From the NCBI GenBank assembly GCA_030068075.1, contig CM057830.1:29172247-29236246 (forward strand): a stretch of DNA of 64,000 nt, read 5' to 3'. Below the pieces are notes generated by a model. That model did not search any database. It was not told the DNA's origin and worked only from the letters and a program-made list of their open reading frames with translations. Source of the stretch: Paguma larvata (lineage: Eukaryota > Chordata > Mammalia > Carnivora > Viverridae). Shown here piece after piece: positions 10,268-22,295 of the stretch (position 1 is the first letter of the stretch; every line of letters begins with the position of its first letter). Both the position numbers and the translations under genes were made by a program.

Positions 10268-10815
10268 TGCCAAATCCAGTCACTTCTCTTGCCCCTTGTG
10301 AAGCCTGAGGCAGCTTCTTCACTTTGTGTTGAAGAGGTGAGTTAGTGTTCATAGAATTTAGATCTGACGTGATGCGAATGGAACAGTTTATATGCCTAAG
10401 TGTTCCTATGTTGTTGTGTAGTTTGAAATTTTATTTTTTAGATGTATACATTTGGTTAAATAGTGTTCCTTTTGACGTGGTTTCAATTAACCTCAAAACT
10501 CCAAGTTTATAAAAGATATACATCACCTCTTTAATGCTGTGATAGAGTTAATAGTAGTATGAGCTTTGTTATTTTATTACAGAAATTGTAAAACCTTATT
10601 CATTCTTACCTGGAATAAGATACCTTGGAATTGCTGTATTTTCTAGAAATTTGAGATGATCAGCTTTACGGTGATTAGGTTAAAGAAACAGAAATAAGTA
10701 TAGATTGTCAATTTATTTACCTCATATATATTTATGTATTTATTTTATAAAATTAGATTACATATTCTTGAATATCCTGACCATGTTTATGGATTATTGA
10801 AAATAAATTAGACCC
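10268..10815 (+). other. 3' UTR-equivalent of MAGE copy 2 with poly(A) signal
   Basis: AT-rich and homologous to 3160-3740. It ends with AATAAA at 10802-10807. A TTTATTTTATAAAATTAGATTACATA-like segment (by position 10739-10764) resembles MAGE 3' UTRs. Confidence 0.5.
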
Positions 10816-11344
10816 CCCCGTTTATTTCTTTTGTTCCCTTATCCTTCATTGAGCATTTGCTTTTTGGAAATCACTGTGGTGGTTTTGGAGATTCTATCAT
10901 GTACAAGACTTACTACCTGCCCTTTAAATTTTTTCTTATAGGATCAGCAATCTTTAATTATCGTGGGTTATCTTCTAATATTTAAGGGGCACCTAAAAGA
11001 AGGAGTTATTAGGTGATTGGAGGTGTTTCATTTGAGACTGTCAGATGTAAATCTTCTGGAGAAAGGAAGTTTGGGAATGGGATAGCTGGAATTCCTATAG
11101 TGATGGTTAATTTTTAACTTAAAAATGATGTAGGGCTAGTTGAGTCTGAGGGGGTGCTGATCAGAGTTCAGAACTTCAGATAGTGTGTCTCCTAATTGAG
11201 ACTCAAAAATCTGGAGTGTAAAAGTGTTCTTTGTATCTACTCTGTGGAGTGGTTAAAAAGAAAAATCTCCATTGGAGCAGGAATGGAAGTTGTTCTGTGA
11301 TATTGTCCCTGTGTCATTGAATGTAATTCACAAATGAACTTTTT
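10816..11344. other. 3' flank of duplicon copy 2, no gene
   Basis: Diverged match to 3740-4290. The L2-tail remnant is at about 10845-10910. Nothing else is recognised. Confidence 0.45.
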
Positions 11345-11560
11345 AAAACACTTTTTTAAATGTTTATTTCTTTATTTTGAAAGAAGGGGGTCGAATGGCG
11401 AGGGGCAGAGAGAAAGGGAGAGAGCGAATCCCTAGTGGACTCCATGCTGTCGGTGCAGAACCTGACACAGGGCTTGATCTCACAAACCTCAAGATCATGA
11501 CCTGAGCTGAAACTAAGAGCCGTACTCTCAAACGAGGGAGCTACCCAAGCACCTTCACAA
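11345..11560 (-). repeat. CAN-SINE private to copy 2
   Basis: Reverse-oriented SINE with TTTAAATGTTTATTTCTTTATTTTGA tail side (11356-11381), GA-rich middle, GACCTGAGCTGAAACTAAGAGCC body and a decayed head. CACAAATGAACTTTTT-like and CACAAACTCATTTTTA-like flanks look like a decayed target duplication. Copy 1 has no SINE here. Confidence 0.8.
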
Positions 11561-12049
11561 ACTCATTTTTATACACATACTCTCTGAAGAGTTTTGAGCG
11601 GTAACTGATACTTTATTGAGATGAGATACCGGGAAACCACTGGGTTGGCTTTTGTTGCCCTGACCTGGGAGAGCCTGAGACTACTCCATTTAAGGCACAC
11701 TTTAAATAGTTTTATTTCTGGTGTAATTTGGCATGGTCTAGGAAATGCTTATATTTTACGGCTGTGAAATTAATGAGAATAGGAGTGGTTTAAATGGAAC
11801 TGAAGCTAGGGAGACAAGTACTTGCTCCTTATGACAAATTCTAGAAATTTTGAGTTGTATCCAGATGGAGAAGAAATTCTTTATTATTAAAGAACACAAC
11901 CTCAGAGGGGATATATTTACTGAAGTTTACTTGTAAGCAGAATTTTGGTTGATCTGATATTCCATGCCCTGTAGTACTTCATGTTCTTTGAGACATACTG
12001 AATTTTTAAAAAATCACATAGATGAGGTTGGTGAGATCTATGGTTAAAA
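11561..12049. other. 3' flank of duplicon copy 2, continued
   Basis: Non-coding sequence alignable to about 4300-4440 plus 4771-5055 of copy 1, that is, on both sides of the copy 1 LTR. No gene seen. Confidence 0.45.
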
Positions 12050-12300
12050 TAATCGCAGTAATAAGTGTCATTCATTAAAGACCTAAGTTATGTCAGGCAC
12101 TAGTACAGGTGCCTTACATATATTGCATTCTTTCAGACAGTCTCATATGACAAGGCTTATCAGACTCTTCAGATGAAGTACCTAAAATTCACAAAACTTG
12201 GGAATGTGCCCAAGTTCACAGGTCTGGTATGTGACAGAGCTGAGGTTAGGCTTGTGGTCTGAGTTCTTCTGGAGCCCACTTTGTTCCACTCCTCCTGCCT
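12050..12300 (+). repeat. MIR SINE, paralogue of the 5055-5290 copy
   Basis: TGTCAGGCACTAGTACAGGTGCC, then TCAGATGAAGTACCTAAAATTC, then AGAGCTGAGGTTAGG and TCTGGAGCCCACTTTGTTCC-type MIR segments occur in order. Confidence 0.65.
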
Positions 12301-12554
12301 GAGCCTCGTATTCTGTCTCTAGATTCATTTCTCTTTTCGCCACTCCATATTGCCTCTTAGGATAAAAAACACTTTGAATCTGAAGTAGTAAACGCACATG
12401 TCAAGAACAAACGTGAAAAATGATAATCAAATACAATTTGAGAGTTGTCTGTGGACTTCATTTACCTAGGGTCCTGCTCTCCTTAAACCCAGGGTATCCT
12501 GAGATCTGGCTGCCCAAGGGCTAGAATTTTTGTTGTCCAATTCCACCTCTTTGG

Positions 12555-13000
12555 TGTGGAGAGGTTCAGAATATGTCACCCCGGAATATGCCACTTGGGC
12601 ATACTGAGAATTTTGAATTAAAGGTACCTGAGAAACAGTTGGTGCTGAAGGAACATTGCGACCCCTCCTTCTCTCCCTAAAAGTGGGAGATAAATCTCCC
12701 ATGTGAAAGATGCCCTCACTGTACCAGGAGGGTAGAAGACATCTTTATCACCAGAGACAGGGAATTGGGAGCCAAGAAGGCTGTATAAATAAACCTTCCT
12801 AATTCTTGACCATTTACTTCCCCTAGCCTGAACCCCTTTGCACTATCAATTCTTCACAGAGTTAGTCTTCGTCTAAAAGCTTCCTGCTTTGGTCACCTCT
12901 TTTAGTCTCACATCTTTGTAGGGCTTCCATACTTACATATGTATGTAATTAAATTTTGTTTTTCTTCTTATAATCTGTCTTTTTGTTACCGGAGGCTTTT
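12555..13000 (+). mobile_element. Solo ERV1-type LTR (copy 2 only)
   Basis: Starts TGTGGAGAGGTTCAGAATATG and contains a TATAAATAAACC promoter or poly(A)-like segment near 12783-12794, followed by a CT-rich region and TTGTTACC near 12984. It is colinear with the reverse LTR at 4450-4770. There is no internal coding sequence. The 3' boundary is uncertain between about 12990 and 13006. Copy 1 is continuous across the equivalent site. Confidence 0.6.
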
Positions 13001-13705
13001 TAGACAAGTACCTGAATGGTAGAAGATAAATTATTTTTCCTTTCCTGCATGTGCATTACAATACCTTTCCCCTCGGTGTTCTCCAGTGTATTCTCTCATC
13101 CAAATTTGAACCTAAATCTGTTAACCAGCTCTTCATTGCATGCTCCTCTGACATTGACACCCTCGTCCCAGTTGAACAGCCCAGAATCATTTGCCCTTTT
13201 CCTGATTTAGCAATATCCCGTTTCAGTAAAAGGTCGTTTTGACAATGATATTTAGAGTTGGTCATCACTACTGGGTGTCTTTATCACATTCTCAAAATGA
13301 GTTCCAAATGATCTAGTGAGTATAGTCAGATTTGGCAAAGAAGCTACTAGTTTGGGTACTATATCTCTAGGAGATAGGATTTTGATGCTTGTAGTAGAAT
13401 TTTAATGGGATTTTTAATTTAAGAACAAGAAAAAAGCCTCCCACTTCTTCAATGAGAGTACATTTTAAGTTAAATTTGGATATAGGGCAAGGTGAGGCTG
13501 AGGGGACTGAGGGGGCTACTGGACACAAACCGATGAATGAGCTCAACTTGGTGGTTAAAAACCAAAGCCTTTCATATAAGTGTTAGATGAGGAAAGAACA
13601 CTGAAATAACTAAGTAAGCAAACATCTACAGTGTCTCAGTTTCTGTAAACTCTGGAGCCCTTCTAAGAAGTACAATATGGTTCCTTGGAATTACCTTTGA
13701 ATAAT
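13001..13705. other. End of duplicon homology, then unique sequence
   Basis: Similarity to copy 1 (about 5560-5700) fades near 13,240. Beyond that I see no gene, repeat or signal. Confidence 0.4.

Positions 13706-13755
<50 letters not shown>
13706..13755 (+). repeat. (GATA)n microsatellite
   Basis: About twelve uninterrupted GATA units. Confidence 0.97.
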
Positions 13756-16400
13756 ATCTTGGTTTTCAATGCTCATCATTACATTTGTACAGATATCCAG
13801 ACATTTTCAGTCAGGTGATAGATAGCAGAGAATGGAAAGGTAAAGTTTTGTCAATGCACCAGGAGTAAGGAGAAAATTCTCAGTGTACTGTGATCATACT
13901 GGTTATTGAAAAGGACAGTGTGTAATGGTGCTTTTGAATGAAGTATGACAAACACTTCCTGCAAAGATTTACAAGGTCCTTTTGAAAAAGATTTCTGACT
14001 CCGTATTGGAAAACACCTGTTACACAGTAAGATCTCATAAATTTGGAGAATCACAAGAACATTTTACCTCCTTAGGAACTCCACCAGAAAATGAAGAAGG
14101 TTGTTGATGTAACAAATCTAGTGGTCGCTCTCTACTGGGCCCCTACTGTATAAGAGTTTGTGGAGAGACTACAAGTGCTCATCAACAACTTGTCTTCCAC
14201 TCTTTCCTGGGTACATGAGAAGACTACATTGCCCAGTTCACTTGTAGTTAGAAAGGATCTTGTGACCAGCCCTTGCCACTGAAATATGAACAGAAATGAT
14301 GTTTGTCACAAGCCAAGGCATTTGAGAGCCAGTATGCCACCATAATGTCTTCCATTCCTTTCAGCAGCAAACGTGGGTACTATACGTTGGGATGTGGAAG
14401 TACGAGATGGAGGAAGCCTAGATCTCTGTTACCTGGTAACCAAGATTCCCTGCCAAATCAAAGTTAGATTTCATGTGCATAAGATATATACTTTTGTTAT
14501 GCTCAGCTAGCTTAACCTTATCTAACTCATACACAGCTACTATTTCTGTTGTTAGGCTTATTTAAGGATTTTAATGACAAAGCTAATAGTGCACATATTC
14601 TTGGTGCAAAAATGTTAAAAATACAGACAAATCACAATCTTCACCCTTACAATAGTCTTTCATAATTCAGCCACATTCTCAGATATAGCCACGATGAATC
14701 TAGTCTATTATTTTAAAGCTAATTGTAGGCTTTATCATACATAGCTCTGTTATAAAATTATTCATGATTTTAAATATAGAGGGTCATGATATACATATTA
14801 CTCTACCATAAGTCTTTCACACTTAATATGAATGCCATGACAACACGGATGGATCTATTTCACTTTTATAACTCCTCTCATGGTATGCATGTGCCATAAT
14901 TAATTTAATCATATTCTTCTGACAGACAAATAATTTTTCCCATTTCTTTCTATGACTTATAAAACAATTATGTTTAACATGGCTTATTGGACTAAAGTGT
15001 ATTGAGAGAAAGGTAGAAATTAGGTTAAAGTGGAGAGTATATGGAGATTATGGATTCTTATAAATATTGCCTAAATTTCATCCCCAAAATTCTCTATCAA
15101 TTCATATTCTCACAAATTAATGAATGTCAATGGCATAAACACTCACACATATATTATTTTATAAATCAAAGGTACTCAATTTGAGAAGCAAGGATTTAAT
15201 CAAAATGACCGGTTGACAGGGAATGGGACCAGACAAGACACATTTGGTGAGGGATGAAGATCCAGAGAAAGAACAATGTCCAGGGTCCATGAGAGAGACT
15301 ACATGTAATTCCAAGTCCAGATAGCCTAGAGCAGGCTGGTAATCAAAGTTCTGAATCCAGAGTTCATGTACAATGGGAAAAGGACCAGTAGGAGAGGTAG
15401 TGGGGAATCTGTGTGGAGAGTCCAGGACAACTCACATGAATAGGCTTGGGAAATCTCTGAATTACCACTAACAGGTGGAAATTATATGGTTATCTGAGTG
15501 GGGAGATTACTGGATGAGAGGACAAGAAACACCCATCATTCTGTAGAATCCCTGCCAATACTATTAGGCCAAATATAATTCTCTCTACTGCATCATCCAG
15601 TAATGTTGCTAGTGGATATTACTAGTGGATTCTGGGAAAGCTACATGTCTTAACTTTTCTGCTGGTCCACTGAACCTTTGCCCATGTATCGCGGCTGGGA
15701 TCTCTGTATGGTGGGTCCTCTCCACTGAGGTCCAGGCTACATGAATGTTAGTGTGTAGTGATAGACAGCTGAGACAGAATTCCCAATGAGCAGTGGAAGG
15801 CAGCATGCAAGTACAATGAGGAGAAAATTTAAAGGGGGTACTCTAATACTGATTTCCTCAGTTGCTCTTCAGACAAAAGCCTAGCGGTAGACATGTGTAC
15901 TAAAATAATCCAGATGGTGTCTCCAGCACAGACTAATTCTCATGTTTCCTGAGTTTGTGGCATCCACCAGAGACTGGGTATCTTCAGACTATGACCACTG
16001 GCCTACATTACCAACAAATACTGGCTTGGGGAAAGCCTAACCTAAGGTGCAGACATTTGCAGTTTGGATTCAGAACCTGTGGGGATTGTACTCTTCCTTT
16101 TTGAATTGACTTGGTGATGGGGATGTAAAGAGTCCAATGCAGAAAGCATCACATACCATCCTGTTTGAGCATTCCCAACTCCAAGACAGTGGTTGAGCCT
16201 GCACCCACCACAGGTTGCTCAAATAACTATAAATACCATTTATAATGGAGGCGGGATTTTTTCTTTTAGTTAATTAATTTCTAATGTTCATTATGATATC
16301 AGATTTTGATTTTAATTCTCATATATTTATCTGTAACATGATTTAAGTTGCTGATTTCCATTTTTAGGAAAGAGATTAAAAAAAAAAAAAAAGCATAGTA
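13756..16400. other. Non-coding stretch without a recognised gene
   Basis: AT-rich. Around 14150-14480 the text (CATTGCCCAGTTCACTTG, CTTGTGACCAGCCC) resembles an ancient interspersed repeat that I cannot name. Short open frames here show no family match. Confidence 0.4.
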
Positions 16401-16572
16401 GGGGAGCCTGGGTGGCTCAGTTGGTTAAGCATCCAACTCTTGATTTTGTCACAGGTCGTCATCCTGGGGTTTGTGAGGAACTCTGCATCAGGCTCTGTGC
16501 TGACAGTGTGGAGCCTGCTCGGGATTTTTTTTCTCTCTCTCTCAAAGTAAATAAACAAACTTAAAAAAAAAA
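16401..16572 (+). repeat. CAN-SINE
   Basis: Starts GGGGAGCCTGGGTGGCTCAG, has TCTGTGCTGACAGTGTGGAGCC and ends AAGTAAATAAACAAAC plus poly(A). Flanking AGCATAGTA and ACATGGTAG are a decayed target duplication. Confidence 0.92.
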
Positions 16573-17295
16573 CATGGTAGATTCAACATGAATTATTATT
16601 AGTTGATAGCCCTGTAACTCCCATGACAAGCCTTGAGAACTTAAGGAGATCACTCGATCTAATTATGTCTAATAACACGAAGACATTGAACACATCTATT
16701 CCACCAAAATTTAGTATTTCATGGAGTAGTAGTGAGAGGTAGATAGGGAAAAAGTAAACTGTTCAAAAGAAGGAAAAAAATGTGGTCTCCATTCCTCTTT
16801 TGCAATGAAAGACATTTTTATTTTAACTACTGGGCTTCTGCGTAAATTTTGTTTTAAAAAGAAAAAATATATAACAGTTCAGTTTTTAGAAAACCACTAT
16901 AAAAACCACTGAACAATATGATAACTATTTTTTAGGGGGGCCAACATTTTCTTTTCCACTAGTAATACATATGTACAGAAATACTTTTTCAATTATAATA
17001 GCTACTTTTTGACATTTTTCTGTATCCCAGAGAGTTGGTTGAAAGTGTTGGTGAATAATGACTTAGGTATTGTCAATTCATGATGTTGGTTCACGGGGCA
17101 AACTGCGCCTAACACTTCAGTTAGCAATTTCCAAAAAGGTTATTTTTTAAATGGAATTTAAAGTTGAAAGGTGTTGTAACTGATGCTTTATATTACATTT
17201 ATTTTCAATTTTTAAATTTTCTTTCAAAGAAATCTAATCTATATTAATGAAAAATAAAAGCCATGTATATATAACTCATATATCATCCTTTTTTT
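16573..17295. other. Non-coding AT-rich stretch
   Basis: No gene or repeat recognised. Confidence 0.4.
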
Positions 17296-17412
17296 TCTTT
17301 TTCTCTCTTTAATTTTTATAAAGTGTTTATTTTCATTCCAGTTAGTGAACATACAGTGTTCTGTTTAGTGATTCAACACTTTCATACATCCCCTGGTGCT
17401 CTCATCTGTAGT
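17296..17412 (-). repeat. L1 3'-end fragment
   Basis: AGTTAGTGAACATACAGTGTT (17341-17361), then GTGATTCAAC and CCTGGTGCTC, is the reverse of the carnivore L1 3' end seen in plus orientation at about 51780-51880. Confidence 0.55.
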
Positions 17413-17501
17413 CTTCAAGCCTAAACATTATTTCTGGTAAAAAGATACATGGGGAAAGAAAGCATGTTTCTGCTTAAATATGCTTTAATTTCACTTTAAA
17501 A

Positions 17502-17712
17502 CATTTTTTTTAATGTTTATTTATTTTTGAGAGAGTGAGACAGAGAGTGAGTCGGGGTGGGTCAGAGAGAGAGACACACACAGAATCCGAAGCAGGCTCC
17601 AGGCTCTGAGCTCTCAGCACAGAGCCTGATGCGGGACTCGAACCCATGAACTGTGAGCTCATGACCTGAGCTGAAGTCAGACGCTTAACCGACTGAGCCA
17701 CCCAGGTATCCC
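17502..17712 (-). repeat. CAN-SINE
   Basis: TTAATGTTTATTTATTTTTGAG first, then GGCTCCAGGCTCTGAG, GATGCGGGACTCGAACCCATGA and GCCACCCAGGTATCCC. TAATTTCACTTT and TAATTTCATTTT flank it as a target duplication. Confidence 0.95.
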
Positions 17713-17859
17713 TAATTTCATTTTTTAACATCACAGTTAAAATTTAAGTTTAAATATTAGCTAGCATTAGTATTAAATATTTTAATGATAAAAGAAATGC
17801 AAATATGTAGATAGCAATAGAGAACTTATAATAAATTAACTGTAATAATACTTAATTTC

Positions 17860-18078
17860 TTTTTTTTTAATTTTTTTAGCGTTTATTTATTTTTGAGAGA
17901 CATAGAGACAGAGCATGAGCACGGGAAGGGCAGAGAGAGGGAGGTACAGAATCCAAACCAGTCTCCAGGCTCTGAGCCGTCAGCACAGAGCCCGACGTGG
18001 GGCTCGAACTCACAGATCATGAGATCATGACCTGAGCTGAAGTCGGCTGCTCAACCGACTGAGCCACCCAGGCGCCCC
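17860..18078 (-). repeat. CAN-SINE
   Basis: Full-length reverse SINE ending TGAGCCACCCAGGCGCCCC. It abuts the next SINE, with CTTAATTTCT at its left and CTTAATCTTCT at its right. Confidence 0.95.
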
Positions 18079-18089
18079 TCTTAATCTTC

Positions 18090-18273
18090 TTAAAAATGCT
18101 TATTTATTTGTTGTGAGGGAGGTGCAGAGAGAAAGGGAGAGAGAGAATCCCCGGTAGGCTCCACGCTGTCAGTGCTTAGCCCAGCACAGGGCTCAATGTC
18201 ACAAACTGTGAGGTCACGAACTGAGCCTAAATCGAGAGTCCATTGTTTAACCAGCTGAGCCAGCAGTTGCCCC
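18090..18273 (-). repeat. CAN-SINE (older, degraded)
   Basis: Second reverse SINE directly after the previous one (GGTAGGCTCCACGCTGTCAG, CAGCTGAGCCAGCAGTTGCCCC by segments), followed by CTTAATTTCTTAA. The two form a head-to-tail pair at one AT-rich target. Confidence 0.85.
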
Positions 18274-18987
18274 CTTAATTTCTTAATATGATTTGTCTTT
18301 TCCAGTCCTTCATAGGTTTAAGAATACTTATATTTCTTCTGAAGAATTGCTTCAAGTCAAAAGCCCTCTGCAATGTAGCTGCAGCTCTAGGCCAGTTAGC
18401 CTGTGGACCCAAAGCCCTTAACCAGCATGACATTTAAAGAATTACCCTAGGAAATGCTGTGGAAAAAAATTTCTAATAAATATTATATCTTTTCCTCTAA
18501 AATGGGAAAAAATCATCAATACAAGAAAATACATCTTAATGTTGGCTAGCAAAAAATCAAAAGGTGATTGCTCTTTTCCTATATCAAGCCCTTTTTAGAC
18601 AGAAGTGTGTTCTTTTTTCCAATGTATAACTTAAAACTTATAAACCATCACTCACCACCTCACAGAGGCTATACAATTATTTTTGAAGATGGTGACAATT
18701 ACAAATCAAAGATCATCAGAAAAAATATTGACAAGTTTTGCAACAAAGGTGTAAAATTATTTTCCTCCCTATAAAATATGAGAAAGAATATATAATATAG
18801 CCTGAAGGAAAGGAATAAATGTGAATTGGACTAGTATGGTAAATTAATTACTACACAGAATAAGGCTATATCAGCCCATTCTGTCCTGAGAAAGCAGTAT
18901 GAAGAGACCCATAAATCTAGTTGATGATTTTTTGAAAACTACCAAAGGGACAGTCTTAGATAAGCAATTTAAAAATTATACTAGAGA
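18274..18987. other. Non-coding stretch
   Basis: No gene or repeat recognised. A 68-codon frame at 18568-18774 has no recognisable features. Confidence 0.4.
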
Positions 18988-19205
18988 GGAGCACCTGGGT
19001 GGCTCAGTTGGTTGAGCGGCCGACTTCAGCTCAGGTCATGATCTCGCGGTCTGTGGGTTCCAGCCCCGCGTCGGGCTCTGTGCTGATAGCTCGGAGCCTG
19101 GAGCCTGCTTTGGATTCTGTTTCTCCCTCTCTTTCTGCCCTTCCCCTGCTCATACTCTGTCTCTATGTCTCTCAAAAATAAAATAAGCGTTAAAAATTGT
19201 TTTTA
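18988..19205 (+). repeat. CAN-SINE with clear target duplication
   Basis: Typical felid-type element (GCACCTGGGTGGCTCAG, CGTCGGGCTCTGTGCTGATAG, AAAATAAAATAAGCG tail). TTATACTAGAGA occurs immediately before and after it. Confidence 0.96.
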
Positions 19206-19434
19206 GTTATACTAGAGAATATGAATATTTCATAAATGTTATTAAGATACATATGGTTAGAAAAACATTGGGATCAATGTTCCTTGATAAGAGATTTTCC
19301 CACCAAAGTAGACACCTATAATCATGAATATATTTATATAGAAATGCACTTACAAATTGTACTTTCAATTTCTTCTGTGAATTGAAAAGTATATTTCTAT
19401 GCAGCAGTTCCCAGCACATATAAAAATCTTTAGT

Positions 19435-19638
19435 GGTGGTGCCCCTGGGTGGCTTAGTCGGTAAAGCCTCTGACTTCGCCTCAGGTCATGATCTCGCCAT
19501 AGGTGAGTTTGAGCCCCGCATCAGCTCTCTGCTGTCAGTGCAGAGTCCACTTTGGATCCTTTGTCTCCCTCTCTCTCTGCCCTTCCTCTGCTTGCATGCA
19601 TGCTCTCTCTCTCTCTCTAAAAAATAAAATACATTAAA
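19435..19638 (+). repeat. CAN-SINE with clear target duplication
   Basis: GTGCCCCTGGGTGGCTTAG head, CT-rich tail and AATAAAATACATT. AAAAATCTTTAGT flanks both ends. Confidence 0.95.
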
Positions 19639-19964
19639 AAAATCTTTAGTTAAGATTTAAGAGTTTAAGAGCAGTTCCAGTATTATTTCCCTTTTATATC
19701 CTAAGCTGAATCTATCTAATTGGATATATAAAGTGTTCCCCAAAGGAGAGTTCAGAGCACATGTTTCCACTTCTGGTGCCAGCCCTCTAGTGCATGAAAT
19801 GGATCGTGAGTGGTCTTGAAGGATGGAACTTGTAAAACTGCTGCACTTTGATCCTCCGTTTCCCCAAACCCATCCATTTCATGCATGAAAATGAAAGGAC
19901 AGTTATTTCATTGCAGGTGGTGATTCTCATTAAGTGAAACATTTTCTTTTATTGTGTCTTTTCT
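19639..19964. other. Non-coding stretch
   Basis: No gene or repeat recognised. A 20-30 base near-repeat (TTTCATGCATGAAA-like palindromic word near 19880, and CATGAAATGGAT near 19795) is the only local structure. Confidence 0.35.
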
Positions 19965-20262
19965 TTTATTATGGTAAGAACATTTAACATGAGATTCTAC
20001 CCTCTTAACAGACATTGCAAGCACAGTACCATATTGTTATTTACAGGCAACATGTTGTACAGCAGATCTTTAGAACTTATTCATCTAGCGTAAATGAAAC
20101 TTTATACTCATCGGATGTTGGATATGTGCATTACCTTGAACGTAGTGATGGTATCACAGGTGTTTGCATATGTCAAAACTCATCAAACTATAAACACTAC
20201 ATACAGCTCTTTGTATATCCATTATACCTTAGTAAAGCTTTCTAAAATAATAAAGAAATTTT
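19965..20262 (+). mobile_element. L1 3' end with inverted 5' segment
   Basis: Positions 19965-20108 are L1 3'-UTR sequence in antisense (AACATTTAACATGAGATTCTAC, GTTGTACAGCAGATCTTTAG, ACTTATTCATCT by segments). Positions 20111-20262 are the more 3' part of the same UTR in sense (GGATATGTGCATTACCTTGA, ATATGTCAAAACTCATCAAA, CCTTAGTAAAGC, then an A-rich end). In an ordinary L1 these two pieces follow each other in one orientation, as at 24590-25045. Confidence 0.7.
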
Positions 20263-20710
20263 TTTTCCTACTTCCAAACCTTTCACATAGGGAGAGCAAC
20301 ATATAGGTACTAACAGTGAATTTGGACTTATAAAAAAAAATCTAAATCTAAAATCTGAAGGAAAAAAATGTGTTCTTGAGGCCTAGAAGTAGCTACACCT
20401 GTATCGGCATGGAAGTGGGAAAGTAAAATGAAAAGATTTCCCCTTTTTGAGCATCAGGATTGGATTTGGGTCACAGGTATGAGTGGCCTAGTTTCAAAAA
20501 AGAAAAATATAAACCAATAGGATATACAGATTAGTTAAAATATATTAAAAGAGCCGAAACATTGCATTTCTTTAAAAAGTCACTAATTGGCAATGTCATG
20601 AAATGTAGACATAGCAAACAGTATGTTTAGATGAATCACAAGACCTTAGCCTCAGTGTTAAAAGATAAATCAGAAGAGTTAAAATGTAAATTAGGAGTGT
20701 TCAAAAATAA
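20263..20710. other. Non-coding AT-rich stretch
   Basis: No gene or repeat recognised. Confidence 0.4.
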
Positions 20711-21420
20711 CACTGACCTCGAAGTCTCAAAGACCCCATCAAAGCCCGTCGGATGTCAGAAAGAATATTGTACACTATAAATAATGATGAAAGTGACTAA
20801 GACATCATCTCTGCCTTAAAGAAATATGTAATTAAATAAAAGGACAATGACAAGTAGACAAAGTACTGTATTGTTAGGTAAAAGACGACAAGGTTATTTA
20901 AGCAAAAGCCCAAGGGAGGGAGTGGCCTTTGAGACGGCACTGAAGAAAGCTAGCATTTTGAGTAATCTCTACGCCCAAGCGGGACTGGAACTCACAACCC
21001 TGAGGTCAAGAGTCGACTGCATGTTCCACCAACTGAGCCAAGAACCCAGAATAATAATGCTAACATTTTGAAATGGTTGTGTTTGGGGCAAAGGAAAAGG
21101 TCTCTTCTATCAAAAAGGGAACGCAGTATAAGGCAAATAGATAATGTTTGTTCAGGGAAGAAGTACCATTTGGCTCATGCAGAAGAAACAAGGAGACAAG
21201 TGAGCAACGGCACTAAGGTCATGTTGTGGAGGCCTTGGATGCCCGCCCAGGGGACTTCATTTCTGGACAAGGGATAACAGGAGAAGAACAACAATTCATG
21301 CAGATTAGACAGGAATGTCTGGGGGAAGTAATTTTGCCAGCAAAGATAAGGGAGGGAAGATTATACTGATAAACAAGATAAATTATAAAGGGGATTGGAT
21401 TTGAGATAAAATTCAAAAAA
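20711..21420 (-). repeat. L2 fragment interrupted by a SINE
   Basis: Reads as antisense L2: AAGACATCATCTCTGCCTTAA, then AGGGAGGGAGTGGCCTTTGAG, CTGAAGAA, and after the SINE CAAAGGAAAAGG and TGGAGGCCTTGGATGC. Divergence is high, as expected for L2; the boundaries are approximate. Confidence 0.45.
20957..21052 (-). repeat. Short tRNA-type CAN-SINE inside the L2 fragment
   Basis: Only the tRNA-like part is present in reverse: GGGACTGGAACTCACAACCC, GAGGTCAAGAGTCG, CACCAACTGAGCCA. GCTAGCATTTTGA before and GCTAACATTTTGA after make a clear target duplication. Confidence 0.85.
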
Positions 21421-22295
21421 ATGCAAAGGAATAATATCAGGGACAATAAATAACCAGAATGTAAGTTGCCGTCAAAAAGAGGGCCAGCTTCAGAAAAAGG
21501 AGGTGCTCTTTCTATCAGTGTATAAAGTGCCTAGGATCTCCTAGGGAAGGGCAGAGTTAGTGGAGGATGATTATTTGTAGCAAAGAAGCTTTGCAATTGA
21601 TGCAAAGCAGGGATTCAAAGACATACCACTTCATCAACTATGTCACTGTCAATGTACAGGGAACTCTGCACTTCCATGAAATGAAGATCTGTTATGTCTT
21701 AATGACATATAGTCAAGTTACCAATTGAAAATAATCTAGGCCTGGCCTTGGAAACACAAATGGTGCAACAGCTGAGGAGAACTAAAATGTCATGTCATAC
21801 GTAATTTTCTAATCCCAAACTTCAGCTACAACAACCTACCCACACAATTTTCTAAATGTATATCATTTGTGCACATTCTGTATTCTAGCCATGCCATTTC
21901 CTCCTAGCAAGTCTAATACATCCTTAAGAACCCAAATAATTCCTGCCTCATCAAAAAGTCTTTGGTTGATAAATTTAGATTATATTGATCTCTTCCCTTA
22001 TCTTAATTCCACTCTTCTGCAAGTCTCCCAATCAGTTCGTATTTACTTCAAAGGCAGGAATTATTTTTATGTCATCAAATTTCCCCAAAAGAACAAAGAG
22101 TTCAAAAATAGTAAGCATAAATATGGAATATTTGAAATAATTGCTCTTAGGGACTTGATGTGAAGGGCTAAGTAGAATTATAACAAGGAGGCCCAAATAC
22201 AAGAATGTATGCTCTCACTATAGAGATTGACAGATATATGCTTAATTAAACTAAAATTTAAAACTTTCATTTTACTACTAAAATAGAAAACGATA
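21421..22295. other. Non-coding stretch
   Basis: No gene or repeat recognised. The 98-codon frame at 21867-22163 has no family features. Confidence 0.4.

Noticed and set aside
18988..19205. tRNA gene suggested by the tRNA-like SINE heads
   Set aside because: The tRNA-Lys-like parts belong to CAN-SINEs with CT-rich and A-rich tails and target duplications. None forms a free-standing cloverleaf gene.
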